Under the pieces are notes generated by a model. The model saw nothing but the letters and a program-made list of their open reading frames with translations. It searched no databases and was not told where the DNA came from. Shown piece by piece: positions 33,957 to 42,813 of a stretch of 64,000 nt of DNA. Source of the stretch: Pseudomonas sp. QTF5 (GTDB lineage Bacteria; Pseudomonadota; Gammaproteobacteria; Pseudomonadales; Pseudomonadaceae). Both the position numbers and the translations under genes were made by a program. The stretch lies in the NCBI RefSeq assembly GCF_000512695.2, contig NZ_AZRW02000022.1, positions 26,243 to 90,242 of the forward strand, read 5' to 3'. How positions within the stretch are numbered: position 1 is the stretch's first letter; each line of letters begins with the position of its first letter.

Positions 33957-34622
33957 ATGTCGCGCTACCTTTTTTTATCGCTGTGCGTGTTTTTTTCCGC
34001 GGCCCAGGCCGCCGAAAAAACCGCCGCAAATGACGCTCACGATCTCGCTTACAGCTTGGGCGCAAGCCTTGGCGAACGCTTGCGCCAGGAGGTTCCGGAC
34101 CTGCAACTTCAGGCCCTGCTCGAAGGTTTGCAGCAAGCCTATCAAGGCAAGCCGCTGGCACTGAAAGATGAGCGGATCGAACAGATTCTGGCCGAGCATG
34201 AAGCCCGGGTTGCCATGCAATCACCTGTGCCGCAAAGCGAATTGGCTTTGGAAAACGAGCGACGTTTTCTCGCTGAGGAAAAAGCCAAACCCGGCGTTCG
34301 CGAACTGGCGGATGGAATATTGCTGACGGAGCTGACTTCAGGCACCGGCGCCAAGGCGGGGCCGAGCGGCAAGGTCCAGGTGCTGTATATCGGACGCTTG
34401 CCTGACGGCTCAGTGTTCGACCAGAACAGCCAGCCGCAGTGGTTCAGTCTGGATAGCGTAATCAGCGGATGGCGCAGTGCGTTGCAAAACATGCCGGTCG
34501 GCGCGAAATGGCGCCTGGTGATTCCATCGGCCCAAGCCTATGGTGCCGACGGTGCCGGCGACTTGATCGCGCCGTTCACGCCGCTGGTATTCGAAGTTGA
34601 ATTGCGTGGTGCTACAAGCTGA
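33957..34622 (+). CDS. FKBP-type peptidyl-prolyl cis-trans isomerase
   Basis: The ATG at 33957 has GGAG seven bases upstream and gives 221 residues; the GTG six bases earlier is too close to that site. A signal peptide (MSRYLFLSLCVFFSAAQA) sends it to the periplasm. A helical dimerisation domain with YSLGASLGERLRQE is followed by the FKBP domain (about 120–220), with VQVLYIGRLPDGSVFDQ and WRLVIPSAQAYG. Several canonical FKBP pocket residues look changed (FSLDSVISGWRSAL), so activity may be weak. In other Pseudomonas it lies between algP and algQ, as here. Confidence 0.92.
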   Translation: MSRYLFLSLCVFFSAAQAAEKTAANDAHDLAYSLGASLGERLRQEVPDLQLQALLEGLQQAYQGKPLALKDERIEQILAEHEARVAMQSPVPQSELALENERRFLAEEKAKPGVRELADGILLTELTSGTGAKAGPSGKVQVLYIGRLPDGSVFDQNSQPQWFSLDSVISGWRSALQNMPVGAKWRLVIPSAQAYGADGAGDLIAPFTPLVFEVELRGATS

Positions 34623-34629
34623 AAACCGG

Positions 34630-35832
34630 ATCGAGTAGGGGGCGGCTTCACAGCCGCCGTCCTCTCACACCACCGTACGTACGGCTCCGTATACGGCGGT
34701 TCAGGTTATACGATTAAGCTGGTTTATCGTATCCAGTATTGAGATCAGGCCAAACCGATCCCACAGCGTCTTCGGCAGCGCTTGATTCATATGCGGTGCC
34801 CCGGAGCTCCACCATGGGCCGCGACCATTGAACGCCGATATGCAGGCACGATCCCTGTTTAGACCTAGGCGTATCAGGTTGCGAGCCCTCGTTGAAGGCC
34901 GCTTCCATTGACGCCACACGGCACAGCGAAGCTTGTGACGCACCCACCCATCAAGCTCCTCAAGCGGTCGCTTGCTCTGGCTTAGCTTGAAATAGCCTGC
35001 CCAACCACGCAGTACAGGGTTTATTCGCTCGATGACTGTTGCCATCTTGCGGCCCCGCGCTCCACGCAGCAGGTCTCTGAGCCGGTCACGTAAGCGACCC
35101 AGACTCATCGTCGCCACTCTCAGCCTCGGCTGTTGATGCCAGCTCATCCCATAACCCAGATAGTCGCAGGCCCAAGGCCGTGCCACGCGGCTCTTTTCTC
35201 GATTCAGCGTCAGTTTCAAACGCTGCCTCAAGAACCGCTCGACGCCTGCCATCACTCGCTCGCCCGCTCGACGACTACGCACATAAATGTTCGCCTCATC
35301 GGCATAGCGCACGAAACGATGGCCCCGCCGTTCCAGCTCACGGTCGAGTTCGTTGAGCAGGATGTTCGACAGCAACGGCGAGAGCGGGCCGCCTTGCGGC
35401 GTCCCTTCCTGTCGTCGGCTGACAAGCCCGCCCGACATCACACCCGCTTCGAGGTAACGGCGGATCAGCCTGAGCACCCGCCGGTCTTCGACATGACGCT
35501 CTATATGGGCCATCAACACGTCGTGGTTGACCCGATCGAAGAACTTCTCAAGATCGAGTTCCACACACCAACGGTGTCCCGTCACCACATGGGCGCGGGC
35601 TGTTTCGATAGCTTGATGAGCGCTTCTACCCGGACGGAAACCGTAGCTGTAGTCCGAGAACAGAGGTCGAAGATCGGCGTGAGCTGTTGCAACAGAGCCT
35701 GTTGGATCAGGCGATCCACGACACTGGGAATGCCCAGCTGTCGGGTGCCGCCTTTGGGTTTGGGAATTTCGACGGCGTGGCCACCACAGCCAAGCTGGTT
35801 GCGCTACGCGCAACGCGCCATGCCTGGCGCAC
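34630..35832 (-). mobile_element. Degenerate group II intron
   Basis: Read on the minus strand, the element starts with GTGCG (the group II 5' consensus) at 35832 and ends with CCTACTCGAT near 34630. Just inside the 3' end, ACCGCCGTA and TACGGTGGT pair as a domain V stem, and GGCGGCT/AGCCGCC forms domain VI. Between them lies a reverse transcriptase reading frame. Only about 30 bases separate the 5' end from reverse-transcriptase sequence, so most of domains I–III and the start of the protein are deleted. It lies 5 bases after the T-run of the algQ terminator and 7 bases from the FKBP stop. It should be immobile. Confidence 0.85.
34701..35803 (-). pseudogene. Group II intron reverse transcriptase/maturase, broken
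   Basis: The first part (VEIPKPKGG, LGIPSVVDRLIQQALL) is in one frame, and the rest, from LFSDYSYGFRPGRSAHQA, is in another. One base is missing at about 35664, where GAC-CCT-CTG would be expected and GAC-CT-CTG is found. No start codon or N-terminal domain remains, and a TAG precedes the first visible codons. The catalytic motif reads YADE (Glu codon at 35295–35297) where YADD is expected. The maturase region (about 35000–34780, INPVLRGWAGYFKLSQS) is intact. No functional protein is expected. Confidence 0.88.
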
Positions 35833-35837
35833 AAACG

Positions 35838-35864
35838 AAAAACGGCGCGCATTGCGCACCGTTT
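35838..35864 (-). terminator. Terminator of algQ
   Basis: On the minus strand ACGGTGCGCA and TGCGCGCCGT form a stem followed by TTTTT. It lies 33 bases after the algQ stop and directly before the group II intron. Confidence 0.82.
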
Positions 35865-35896
35865 CTGGTTTCTTGGGAGGGTCTTGCGGGAAGGGT

Positions 35897-36355
35897 TCAG
35901 GCCTGAACCGAATCCTCTTCCTTGTGAGCGGTGTGCAGCACTTCGATCAGGCAATCTTCCAGTTCGAAGCGTTCGTGCAACAAGCCACCCAGCTCTTTGA
36001 ATTTCTCCGCGACACACTTACCGGCATCACACAAGTCGTTGAACGCCAGCAGCTTCTCGGTGATGACGTCGATGCGCGGGTAAATCGTCTCGGCCAACTC
36101 CAGACCACGAGTATCACCGAACGCCTTGGCTTCGCCGGTCAGCTGCTCGTAGATCTCGAAATGCCCGGCAGACACGTAGTCGACCAGCACACCGCAAAAT
36201 TCCTGCAGCGGTTTTCGGTTCTCGCCCAAAGCTTCGGGCTTGGCGCCAAGAGCGTCATAGGCCCGAACCAGTTCGTGACGCTCCTGCAACCAGCGATCGA
36301 TCAGCAGATGCACTCCACCCCAACGTTCCTGAGCATTCTGACAACTTTCGAGCAT
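35897..36355 (-). CDS. algQ: AlgQ, anti-sigma-70 factor (Rsd family)
   Basis: 152 residues, all helical, typical of the Rsd/AlgQ family. It starts MLESCQNAQERWGGVHLLIDRWLQERHELV, and the metal- and sigma-contact segments (LQEFCGVLVDYVSAGHFEIYEQL) are conserved. It binds region 4 of sigma-70 and so shifts RNA polymerase to other sigma factors; in P. aeruginosa it supports alginate and pyoverdine expression. It functionally parallels the 6S RNA at the start of the window. Confidence 0.95.
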   Translation of the reverse strand: MLESCQNAQERWGGVHLLIDRWLQERHELVRAYDALGAKPEALGENRKPLQEFCGVLVDYVSAGHFEIYEQLTGEAKAFGDTRGLELAETIYPRIDVITEKLLAFNDLCDAGKCVAEKFKELGGLLHERFELEDCLIEVLHTAHKEEDSVQA

Positions 36356-36534
36356 GGTGATTCTCTCTTCCCTTGTGGGTCATGCTGCTCTACACCTGTC
36401 GCACACTTGAAGATCAAGGATCGACCAGGCAGAGCGTCATTCGAGCAACATAAATCCAATGACACGTGCGGGCCAGATTATGCCCGCACGCCTATGGCTT
36501 CAAGGTACGCAGGAGATAAAGTTCATACAAGTGT

Positions 36535-37086
36535 TTAATCGCCCGCCAGTACCCGGCGCGACGACTCGCCGCTGAGCGGTCGCTGACACGCGATCCAGAC
36601 AAGGCGCAGCAACTGATACCCGCCCAGAATCATCATCGCAACGAAGAACAGCAGACTCCACTCCGGGATGCTCAGGTCGAACAGCGTCCAGGAAATTTCC
36701 GCGCAATCGGCGGTTCCTTTGAACATTCGCTGCACGACATACAGCCAGGGCGTACTGGCGAACAGATCGGCCAGATCAGGCGAGCATACCGATAGCTGAT
36801 GCACCGGATCGCTCTGCAACAACACCTGCCGCCACGCCGTGACGGTACCCGCCAGACTGCATAGCAAACCCAGCAGCCAATACAGAAATGATCCGCAGCG
36901 GCCAGGCCCCTGCACTGAAGCCGCCAGGCAGACACCCGTGAGCAGCGCCAGACAAACCCGCTGCAACAGGCACAACCCGCAAGGCTTGAGGCCGACCGCA
37001 TATTCCAGGTAATAGGAAACGCCCAAGGCCAGGGCACCTGCAATGAAAACCATGAAAAACAAGGAGCGTGAGCAGGCCAAAGACAT
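36535..37086 (-). CDS. dsbB: Disulfide bond formation protein DsbB
   Basis: 183 residues with four predicted membrane helices. The first periplasmic loop has the redox pair C36/C39 (CGLC), and the second has C101 and C128, the four cysteines needed for passing electrons from DsbA to quinone. The QR pair after CGLC (LLQR) is the quinone-contact motif. It equals the DsbH/DsbB paralogue found between algQ and hemY in Pseudomonas. About 240 bp without genes separates it from hemY. Confidence 0.95.
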   Translation of the reverse strand: MSLACSRSLFFMVFIAGALALGVSYYLEYAVGLKPCGLCLLQRVCLALLTGVCLAASVQGPGRCGSFLYWLLGLLCSLAGTVTAWRQVLLQSDPVHQLSVCSPDLADLFASTPWLYVVQRMFKGTADCAEISWTLFDLSIPEWSLLFFVAMMILGGYQLLRLVWIACQRPLSGESSRRVLAGD

Positions 37087-37282
37087 GGCTTTTCCGTAAC
37101 AGTAGAGACAGGCGGTTACGGTAGAGGAAAGCGCAGCAGCCTTTCAAGGCAGGCCACCACGGACACTTCAGCAGAAGTGTAGGGAATTCCCGACAGGGTC
37201 GAGAGGATTTGACGTAGTCCTCTGTAGGACTTTGCCGGCGAAGGATTACAACGCTGAAACAGCGGCGGATTCGAAGCGATTC

Positions 37283-37325
37283 CCGCCCTTGTAGCAGCTG
37301 GCGCAGCCAGCTGCTACAAGGGCGG
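37283..37325. repeat. Perfect 20-bp inverted repeat after hemY
   Basis: CCGCCCTTGTAGCAGCTGGC and its exact reverse complement flank a 3-base GCA. It starts 2 bases past the hemY stop. There is no T-run, so it is not a normal intrinsic terminator. TGTAGCAGCTG-type repeats are another REP class in Pseudomonas (compare TGTAGGAGCTGCCGAAGGCT at 59062). Confidence 0.9.
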
Positions 37326-37327
37326 AA

Positions 37328-38566
37328 TCAGGCGTGAGCCGACACTGGCAGCGGTGCCGCCAGCAAGCGCTCATCCAAAAGACCCAAGCCCTCCTGGAAC
37401 AGCTGATTACTGCGTTCGGTGTCACCCAGTTGCGCCAGCAACCGCGCCAGTTCGGCGCAGGCTTCAGGGTTGCGCTGCACGCGCAGGCTGCTTTCCAGAT
37501 AATCCCTGGCCTTGCCCCACAGACTGCTTTGCAGACACAAACGGCCCAACGTCAGCAACAGGCTCGGGTCGGCGGGATGATCCTTGAGCCAACCCTCGGC
37601 GATGTGCAGTTGCCTGGCCGGATCGCTGCCGCGAACCAGCCCGTACAAGCGCGCCAGATGGCTGTCGTATTGGCGCTTGAGGGCTGCACGCAGGATCTCT
37701 TCGGCCTCGACCTGCGCCCCCAGTTGTCGCAACTGCTCGGCATAGGCCAACACCAGTTGCGGTTCCTGGCGCTGAGCGGCGGTGAGTTGCTGCCAGGCGC
37801 GATTGAGCGATTGCAACCCGACCGTTCCGTCCTCTTCCCGGTGCGCCGCCAACGAAAGATTCTCACCCCAGGCGCGACGCTCCAGCTCAGCCAGCTCGGC
37901 CGGTGGCAGCACCTTGTCCTTGCGTAACTCTGGCAACAAGCGAATCACAGCCGACCAGTCGCCCCGCTGCTGAAGCAAGCGCTGCAATTGGCGCAGGGTC
38001 TGGACATTATGAGGATGACGCTCATGCATGGCTTGCAGGGTCACCAGCGCGCCTTCAGTATCGCCGCGGTCGGTCTGCAATTGGGCATGATTCAAGGCAA
38101 TCGCCAGCTCGGCCTGGGGCTGTCGCTCCAGAGCGCGCTCCAGCAGGTTGTCGCTTTCCTCGTAGTGACCTTGTTCGTTGGCGGCGCGGGCGGCACCGAG
38201 GTAATAGAGCAGCGGCTGGCGCTCGGCTTCCGCCGCGCGATACAGATGACGCTGCGCACTGGCCCAGCGGCCCTCGGCCAAATCGAGCTGGCCGTGCTCG
38301 ATCGCCACTTGCACCCGTCGACTGCGATTGCGCCGCGACCATGGATTGACCACTCCACCGGAAGTCGTCACCAGCTCGATCAACGCCTTGATGCCCCAGA
38401 ACACCAGCCACAACACGACCACCAGAGCCAGGGTTGCCCATAGACTCGATTCATAACGGAAGCTTTTGTAGGCGATCAGCACGTAGCCGGAATGCTCGGC
38501 AATCGCCAGCCCCAGTGCGGCGGCAGCGGCGATGACCACGAACACGATCACATAGAGGCGCTTCAT
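37328..38566 (-). CDS. hemY: Haem biosynthesis-associated TPR protein HemY
   Basis: 412 residues. Two membrane helices at the N-terminus (about 5–25 and 42–62) anchor a cytoplasmic TPR domain (about 90–395), with repeats such as LLYYLGAARAANEQGHYEESDNLLERAL. It is the proteobacterial HemY_N type, not the Bacillus protoporphyrinogen oxidase of the same name. It probably scaffolds late tetrapyrrole enzymes. It overlaps hemX by 4 bp and ends the hemCDXY operon. Confidence 0.94.
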   Translation of the reverse strand: MKRLYVIVFVVIAAAAALGLAIAEHSGYVLIAYKSFRYESSLWATLALVVVLWLVFWGIKALIELVTTSGGVVNPWSRRNRSRRVQVAIEHGQLDLAEGRWASAQRHLYRAAEAERQPLLYYLGAARAANEQGHYEESDNLLERALERQPQAELAIALNHAQLQTDRGDTEGALVTLQAMHERHPHNVQTLRQLQRLLQQRGDWSAVIRLLPELRKDKVLPPAELAELERRAWGENLSLAAHREEDGTVGLQSLNRAWQQLTAAQRQEPQLVLAYAEQLRQLGAQVEAEEILRAALKRQYDSHLARLYGLVRGSDPARQLHIAEGWLKDHPADPSLLLTLGRLCLQSSLWGKARDYLESSLRVQRNPEACAELARLLAQLGDTERSNQLFQEGLGLLDERLLAAPLPVSAHA

Positions 38567-39705
38567 GGCGTTGCCTCCTGCATAGTGCTCGCGGCAGGTT
38601 TGGCCAGCGGTCTCACCGACTCCTCGGCGTTGACGTTGCGCCGCTCAAGGTAGGCCTGAACCGTACTCAACGTGCCGGTCAGATCCGGCGTGACCACCGC
38701 CACTGGCTGCTTGCTCAACTCGGCCACCTGCTCCAGCATGACTTTGCTCTGGGGGTTGTCCGGGTTGAAGTTACCCTTGAGCACGTCCCGCGCTTCGGCC
38801 AGCGCCTGGGTGTAAACCGCGGCTTGTCCATTGAGCGCTGCCCATTGCGCCTGCTCCAGCGCCAGGCTCAGGGCCAGACGCACCTGGCTCAGGCTCTGCC
38901 CTGCCAGCAACGGCCGGACATTCTTGTCGGCGTTGAAATCGATGCGGATATAACGCGAGATCTGATCCCACCATTGCGCCCAGCGACTGGCACCGTCGCC
39001 ATCGGTGGTCAGGCCCAGCAGGGACTCGCCACGGTCCTTGTACTCAGGCGCCAGCTCGGTGAGGTTGATCACTTGATCACGCAAGGCGCCGAGTCGCAGG
39101 AACAGCCCGGTGCGATCCGGCTGTTCGGTACTGCGCAGGGCTACCAGGGTTTTGGCCACTTGCTCGCGGGCGGCAAACGCTCCCGGGTCGTTCTGTTCAC
39201 GGAGAATCTCATCGGCCCCTTGCACCAGGGCCTGAGCGCTGCTGATGTCCTGCAACGCCGACAGACGCAGGCTGGCCAGACGCAGCAAGTGCTCGGCTTC
39301 GGCCAGACGCCAGTCCTTGCGGCTCGCGCCGAGGACGGTTTCCAGGCGTTGATTCAGGCGTTGCTGATCGCCCTGAAGTTGAATGACCAAGCGACTGCGC
39401 GCATCGAGCTCCTCGGCGGCCGGCATTTGCTCGAGGCGAGCCGTCAGGCGCTGCTCGTTGAGCTTCAGGCTCTGTGCCTGATCGTTCAACGCCTGTACCT
39501 GACTCAACTGCTGCTGGTTATTGGCTTGCAGGTGACGCACCTGCCAGACTCCCCAACCGCCCACGGCAACACCGGCTGCGCCCAACAGCAGCGCAACGAT
39601 TGCCAACCCATTGCCTCGGCGCTGATCAACAGCAGGTGGCGCAGTTTCAACCGGTGCATCAAGCACGGGCCGGACGTCATCTTTAGGCAAGGCTGTTTCG
39701 CTCAC
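38563..39705 (-). CDS. hemX: HemX, uroporphyrinogen-III C-methyltransferase-like membrane protein
   Basis: 380 residues from the GTG at 39705, which has AGGATGG upstream and lies 16 bases after hemD; longer readings run through hemD in another frame. After a short Pro-rich cytoplasmic part there is one membrane helix (about 37–57, GLAIVALLLGAAGVAVGGW). A coiled coil (about 62–130) and a helical domain follow. Despite the usual product name it has no SAM methyltransferase domain. A role in haem operon scaffolding is assumed from synteny. Confidence 0.93.
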   Translation of the reverse strand: MSETALPKDDVRPVLDAPVETAPPAVDQRRGNGLAIVALLLGAAGVAVGGWGVWQVRHLQANNQQQLSQVQALNDQAQSLKLNEQRLTARLEQMPAAEELDARSRLVIQLQGDQQRLNQRLETVLGASRKDWRLAEAEHLLRLASLRLSALQDISSAQALVQGADEILREQNDPGAFAAREQVAKTLVALRSTEQPDRTGLFLRLGALRDQVINLTELAPEYKDRGESLLGLTTDGDGASRWAQWWDQISRYIRIDFNADKNVRPLLAGQSLSQVRLALSLALEQAQWAALNGQAAVYTQALAEARDVLKGNFNPDNPQSKVMLEQVAELSKQPVAVVTPDLTGTLSTVQAYLERRNVNAEESVRPLAKPAASTMQEATP

Positions 39706-39721
39706 GTATCCATCCTTTGCA

Positions 39722-40489
39722 TTAGAAAACGGGCACGGGATGTTCCCGTAACGCCGCCAGCAAGGCCGCGGCACTGGCGCCGCGACAATCCACAACTGTT
39801 TGGGCCCCGGCGGCACGTGCCAACTCGGCGACCCTGGGGCTTGGAACAAACAACGGCAACCGCACCATGCTCGGCCAGGCATCGCCAGCCAATTGGTGCA
39901 GGTGCTCAAAACCCTGTCCACTGCTGACCACCAGCCCGTTCAAGCGTTCCGCTTTGATCCGGCCAGGCAGCGTTGCCGACGGGTACTGCGGCAAACCGCG
40001 TCGGTACAACTCCAGATACTCGACACTAGCACCAAGCTCGCGCAAACGCTCAGCCAGCAACTCGCGCCCACCCTCCCCGCGCATGATCAGCACCCGCGGA
40101 TCGGGTCGGGCGACAGCCTCGCGCAACGGCGCAAGGTCAAGCAAGGCTTCGCTATCATCGCCGTCGACCGGGAAGCTCACATCCAGCCCATTATCCTCGA
40201 GGATCTGCGCCGTCGCGGCGCCCACGCTGAACCACTTCAGAACCGGTGGCTGCAGCCAGTACCGGTTGAGCAGATCGACAGCGATTCTGGCGGCCGGTTT
40301 GCTGACCACGATCACCGCGCAATAGCTATCCAGCTTCTGAATGACTTCGCGCATTGTGTCAGAGGCAGGAATCGGCTCGATATCCAAAAGCGGCAAGCTG
40401 CTGCTGAAAACCCCCGCGTCGGCCAGCACTCGGGCAAGCGCCACCGATTCATCCGCAGGGCGCGTCAGCAACAGGCGCCAGCCAGTCAC
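39722..40489 (-). CDS. hemD: Uroporphyrinogen-III synthase
   Basis: 255 residues. HemD sequences vary strongly, but the bilobed pattern is visible: LLTRPADESVALARVLADAG at the N-terminus, VVSKPAARIAVDLL, and SSGQGFEHLHQLAG in the second lobe. It closes hydroxymethylbilane to uroporphyrinogen III. Its start overlaps the hemC stop by 4 bp (ATGA). Confidence 0.94.
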   Translation of the reverse strand: MTGWRLLLTRPADESVALARVLADAGVFSSSLPLLDIEPIPASDTMREVIQKLDSYCAVIVVSKPAARIAVDLLNRYWLQPPVLKWFSVGAATAQILEDNGLDVSFPVDGDDSEALLDLAPLREAVARPDPRVLIMRGEGGRELLAERLRELGASVEYLELYRRGLPQYPSATLPGRIKAERLNGLVVSSGQGFEHLHQLAGDAWPSMVRLPLFVPSPRVAELARAAGAQTVVDCRGASAAALLAALREHPVPVF

Positions 40490-41427
40490 TCGTGCCCTGC
40501 CTCGCCATAGACTGCTTTCAGAATGGCGTCGGCGCCCTGGCTCAGCAGGTCTTCGGCCACTTGCACACCCAAAGCCTCGGCATCAGCCCGTGGCGCACGG
40601 GCCTCGGCACTGAGCAGCAGGCCGCCGCTCGGATCGCCTACCAAACCACGCAACCAGATCTGCTCGCCTTCAAGCACGGCGTAGCAAGCGATTGGTACCT
40701 GGCAACCGCCATTCAAATGTTTGTTGAGGGCACGCTCGGCGGTAACGCGAGTGGCCGTGTCCTGATGATGCAGCGGCGCCAGCAGCGCATGGATTTCAGT
40801 GTCGACGCGACGGCATTCGATACCGACCGCGCCCTGGCCACCGGCCGGAAGACTGTCTTCGACACTGATGGCCGAAGTGATGCGGTCTTCGAAGCCCAGG
40901 CGAATCAAACCCGCCGCGGCGAGGATGATGGCGTTGTATTCACCGGCATCGAGCTTGGCCAGGCGGGTGTTGACGTTACCGCGCAGGAAGCGGATTTGCA
41001 GGTCCGGGCGGCGGGTCAACAGTTGGGCCTGACGGCGCAGGCTGGAGGTGCCGACGATGCTGCCTGGCGGCAACTCATCCAGGCTGGCGTAAGTATTGGA
41101 AACGAACGCATCGCGCGGGTCTTCGCGCTCGCAGATGCAGAACAGACCAAGGCCTTCGGGGAAATCCATCGGCACGTCTTTCATGGAATGCACGGCGATG
41201 TCGGCTTCATTTTCCAGCAGCGCGGTTTCCAGCTCCTTGACGAACAAACCCTTGCCGCCGATTTTCGACAGGGGCGAATCAAGCAGCTTGTCGCCGCGAC
41301 TGACCATGGGCACCAGCGTCACGAGCAGGCCAGGATGGGCCTGCTCCAGACGAGCCTTGACGTATTCGGCCTGCCACAGGGCGAGAGCACTTTTGCGGGT
41401 GGCGATGCGGATTTCGCGAGAGGACAT
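40486..41427 (-). CDS. hemC: Hydroxymethylbilane synthase (porphobilinogen deaminase)
   Basis: 313 residues. The conserved start REIRIATRKSALALWQAEYV, the catalytic-Asp region, and GGCQVPIACYA with the dipyrromethane-binding Cys (about residue 243) are present. It polymerises four porphobilinogens, the product of HemB. It is the first gene of hemCDXY and follows algR in the same direction, separated by about 180 bp that should hold its promoter. Confidence 0.97.
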   Translation of the reverse strand: MSSREIRIATRKSALALWQAEYVKARLEQAHPGLLVTLVPMVSRGDKLLDSPLSKIGGKGLFVKELETALLENEADIAVHSMKDVPMDFPEGLGLFCICEREDPRDAFVSNTYASLDELPPGSIVGTSSLRRQAQLLTRRPDLQIRFLRGNVNTRLAKLDAGEYNAIILAAAGLIRLGFEDRITSAISVEDSLPAGGQGAVGIECRRVDTEIHALLAPLHHQDTATRVTAERALNKHLNGGCQVPIACYAVLEGEQIWLRGLVGDPSGGLLLSAEARAPRADAEALGVQVAEDLLSQGADAILKAVYGEAGHE

Positions 41428-41605
41428 GGATCAATCCGTACTGAATAGATACGGCGGATAATAACAGCTCAGCCAAATCCACTTTGACTTGTATCAGAAA
41501 ATGCACGCACGCCCTGGCCTTTAGTGTCCGGTAACAGGGTAGAGATCCGCCCTGATCAGCGGATTAGGGGGCGTTCTCAATTAGTTTCCCCGCCGCGTTG
41601 TCGCC

Positions 41606-42352
41606 TTAAAGCTGTTGCATCATTTTGCGCACGCCGGCCACATGGCGTCGGCTGACGATCAGCGCATCGCCGTTCAGGCCTTTGAGGAACAGCTGGAAAT
41701 GCCCCAAGGGCGTGCGTTGCAGCCGCTCGATGCGTTCGCGGGCAACCAGTGCGTTGCGGTGGATCCGCACGAAACGGTCACCAAACTCGTCTTCCAGGGC
41801 CTTGAGCGGTTCGTCGAGCAACACTTCACCGCCTTCATGACGCAAAGTGACGTACTTGTGGTCGGCGATGAAGTAGACCACTTGATCCAATGGGATCAGT
41901 TCGATGCCTTTTCGGGTGCGAGCGCTGATGTGGCTGCGCGGACCGCTGCCGGTTTCGGCCGCCGGCCGAGTCAAGGCCGCGAGCTGGACGCGATTGGGTC
42001 GCTCGGCTTTCTTTAATGCTTCGTGCAACTGTTCTGTGCGCACTGGTTTCACCAGATAACCTACGGCGCTGGCCTGTAGGGCTTCCACGGCAAATTCATC
42101 GGGCCCTGTGCAAAACACCACGGTGGGTGGGGTGTCGCGTTCGCACAATCGTGCAGCCACTTGCAGACCATCGAGGCCCGGCATGCGAATATCGAGCAGC
42201 ACGATATCCGGCTTGTGGCTGTCGATCAGCGCCAACGCTTCTTCGCCATTCGTGGCGCTGGGCTCCAGGACATTGTACCCCTCGAGTTCACCGACCATTC
42301 GGCTCAGGCGTTCGCGGGCCAGGGGTTCGTCATCAACGATCAGGACATTCAT
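41606..42352 (-). CDS. algR: AlgR, LytTR-family response regulator
   Basis: The ATG at 42352 gives 248 residues, the same as P. aeruginosa AlgR. The receiver domain (1–120) has D7/D8 and the phospho-acceptor D54 in LLDIRMPG. The LytTR DNA-binding domain (about 140–245) includes IPLDQVVYFIADHKYVTLRH. AlgR controls alginate, twitching and virulence genes in P. aeruginosa and binds sites upstream of algD and fimU. Here its start still overlaps an algZ remnant by 4 bp, but the kinase itself is gone. Confidence 0.96.
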   Translation of the reverse strand: MNVLIVDDEPLARERLSRMVGELEGYNVLEPSATNGEEALALIDSHKPDIVLLDIRMPGLDGLQVAARLCERDTPPTVVFCTGPDEFAVEALQASAVGYLVKPVRTEQLHEALKKAERPNRVQLAALTRPAAETGSGPRSHISARTRKGIELIPLDQVVYFIADHKYVTLRHEGGEVLLDEPLKALEDEFGDRFVRIHRNALVARERIERLQRTPLGHFQLFLKGLNGDALIVSRRHVAGVRKMMQQL

Positions 42353-42708
42353 ATTGCGCTGGATTCCTGCGTGAGTCTCGCACAAAGATAGCGTAGACAG
42401 GTGAAGTGACGTCCGTCACCGCGATCCACGCTAAGACTAGCGCGAGGGCCAAAAAGTGCCGCGAGACCGGCGGCTAAATTTTTATCTGCCGGGTGACTGA
42501 CAGCCCAGGCCCGCGTTGGCGAGGCATCGCCGTAATGTTTGCTGATACGCAATATGAACACCCCTCTTCTCTCTATAGTCAGCTGCAGCATCGAGAAGTG
42601 CGCTGATCCTCTGTCCAACTGTAGACGGTTGCCGGGACGATATTGCTCAAATGAGAAATATCGTTGTGCAATTTCTACAAGGCTTGCTTGGAGTACGGGC
42701 CGCTCCAT
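42349..42708 (-). pseudogene. algZ: algZ (fimS) remnant, C-terminal part of the AlgR sensor kinase
   Basis: A 119-codon open frame ends in an ATGA overlap with algR, the native algZ–algR junction. The last 40 residues (LAALFGPRASLSVDRGDGRH, FTCLRYLCARLTQE) look like the C-terminus of AlgZ, and EIAQRYFSFEQYRPGNRLQLD resembles the segment after its phospho-histidine box. The ATPase region between them is shortened, with no recognisable LLENA-type N box. The membrane domain and the histidine box are absent: argH begins only 105 bp beyond. The alignment is from memory of the family. A functional kinase is very unlikely. Confidence 0.7.
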
Positions 42709-42813
42709 GAGAAAAAAACGTATCGACCAGTGTCAGCGACAGGATTGGCAACCCTGTTATTATCCGCGTCAGCGTTCCACGCCATCTTTCTTCAAGCCGA
42801 TACGAGCGAATTC

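Noticed and set aside
35804..36017. Extension of the reverse transcriptase frame to 36017
   Set aside because: That part reads through the algQ terminator and algQ in a wrong frame; the true reverse-transcriptase sequence before the frameshift is in a different frame and stops at a TAG near 35805.
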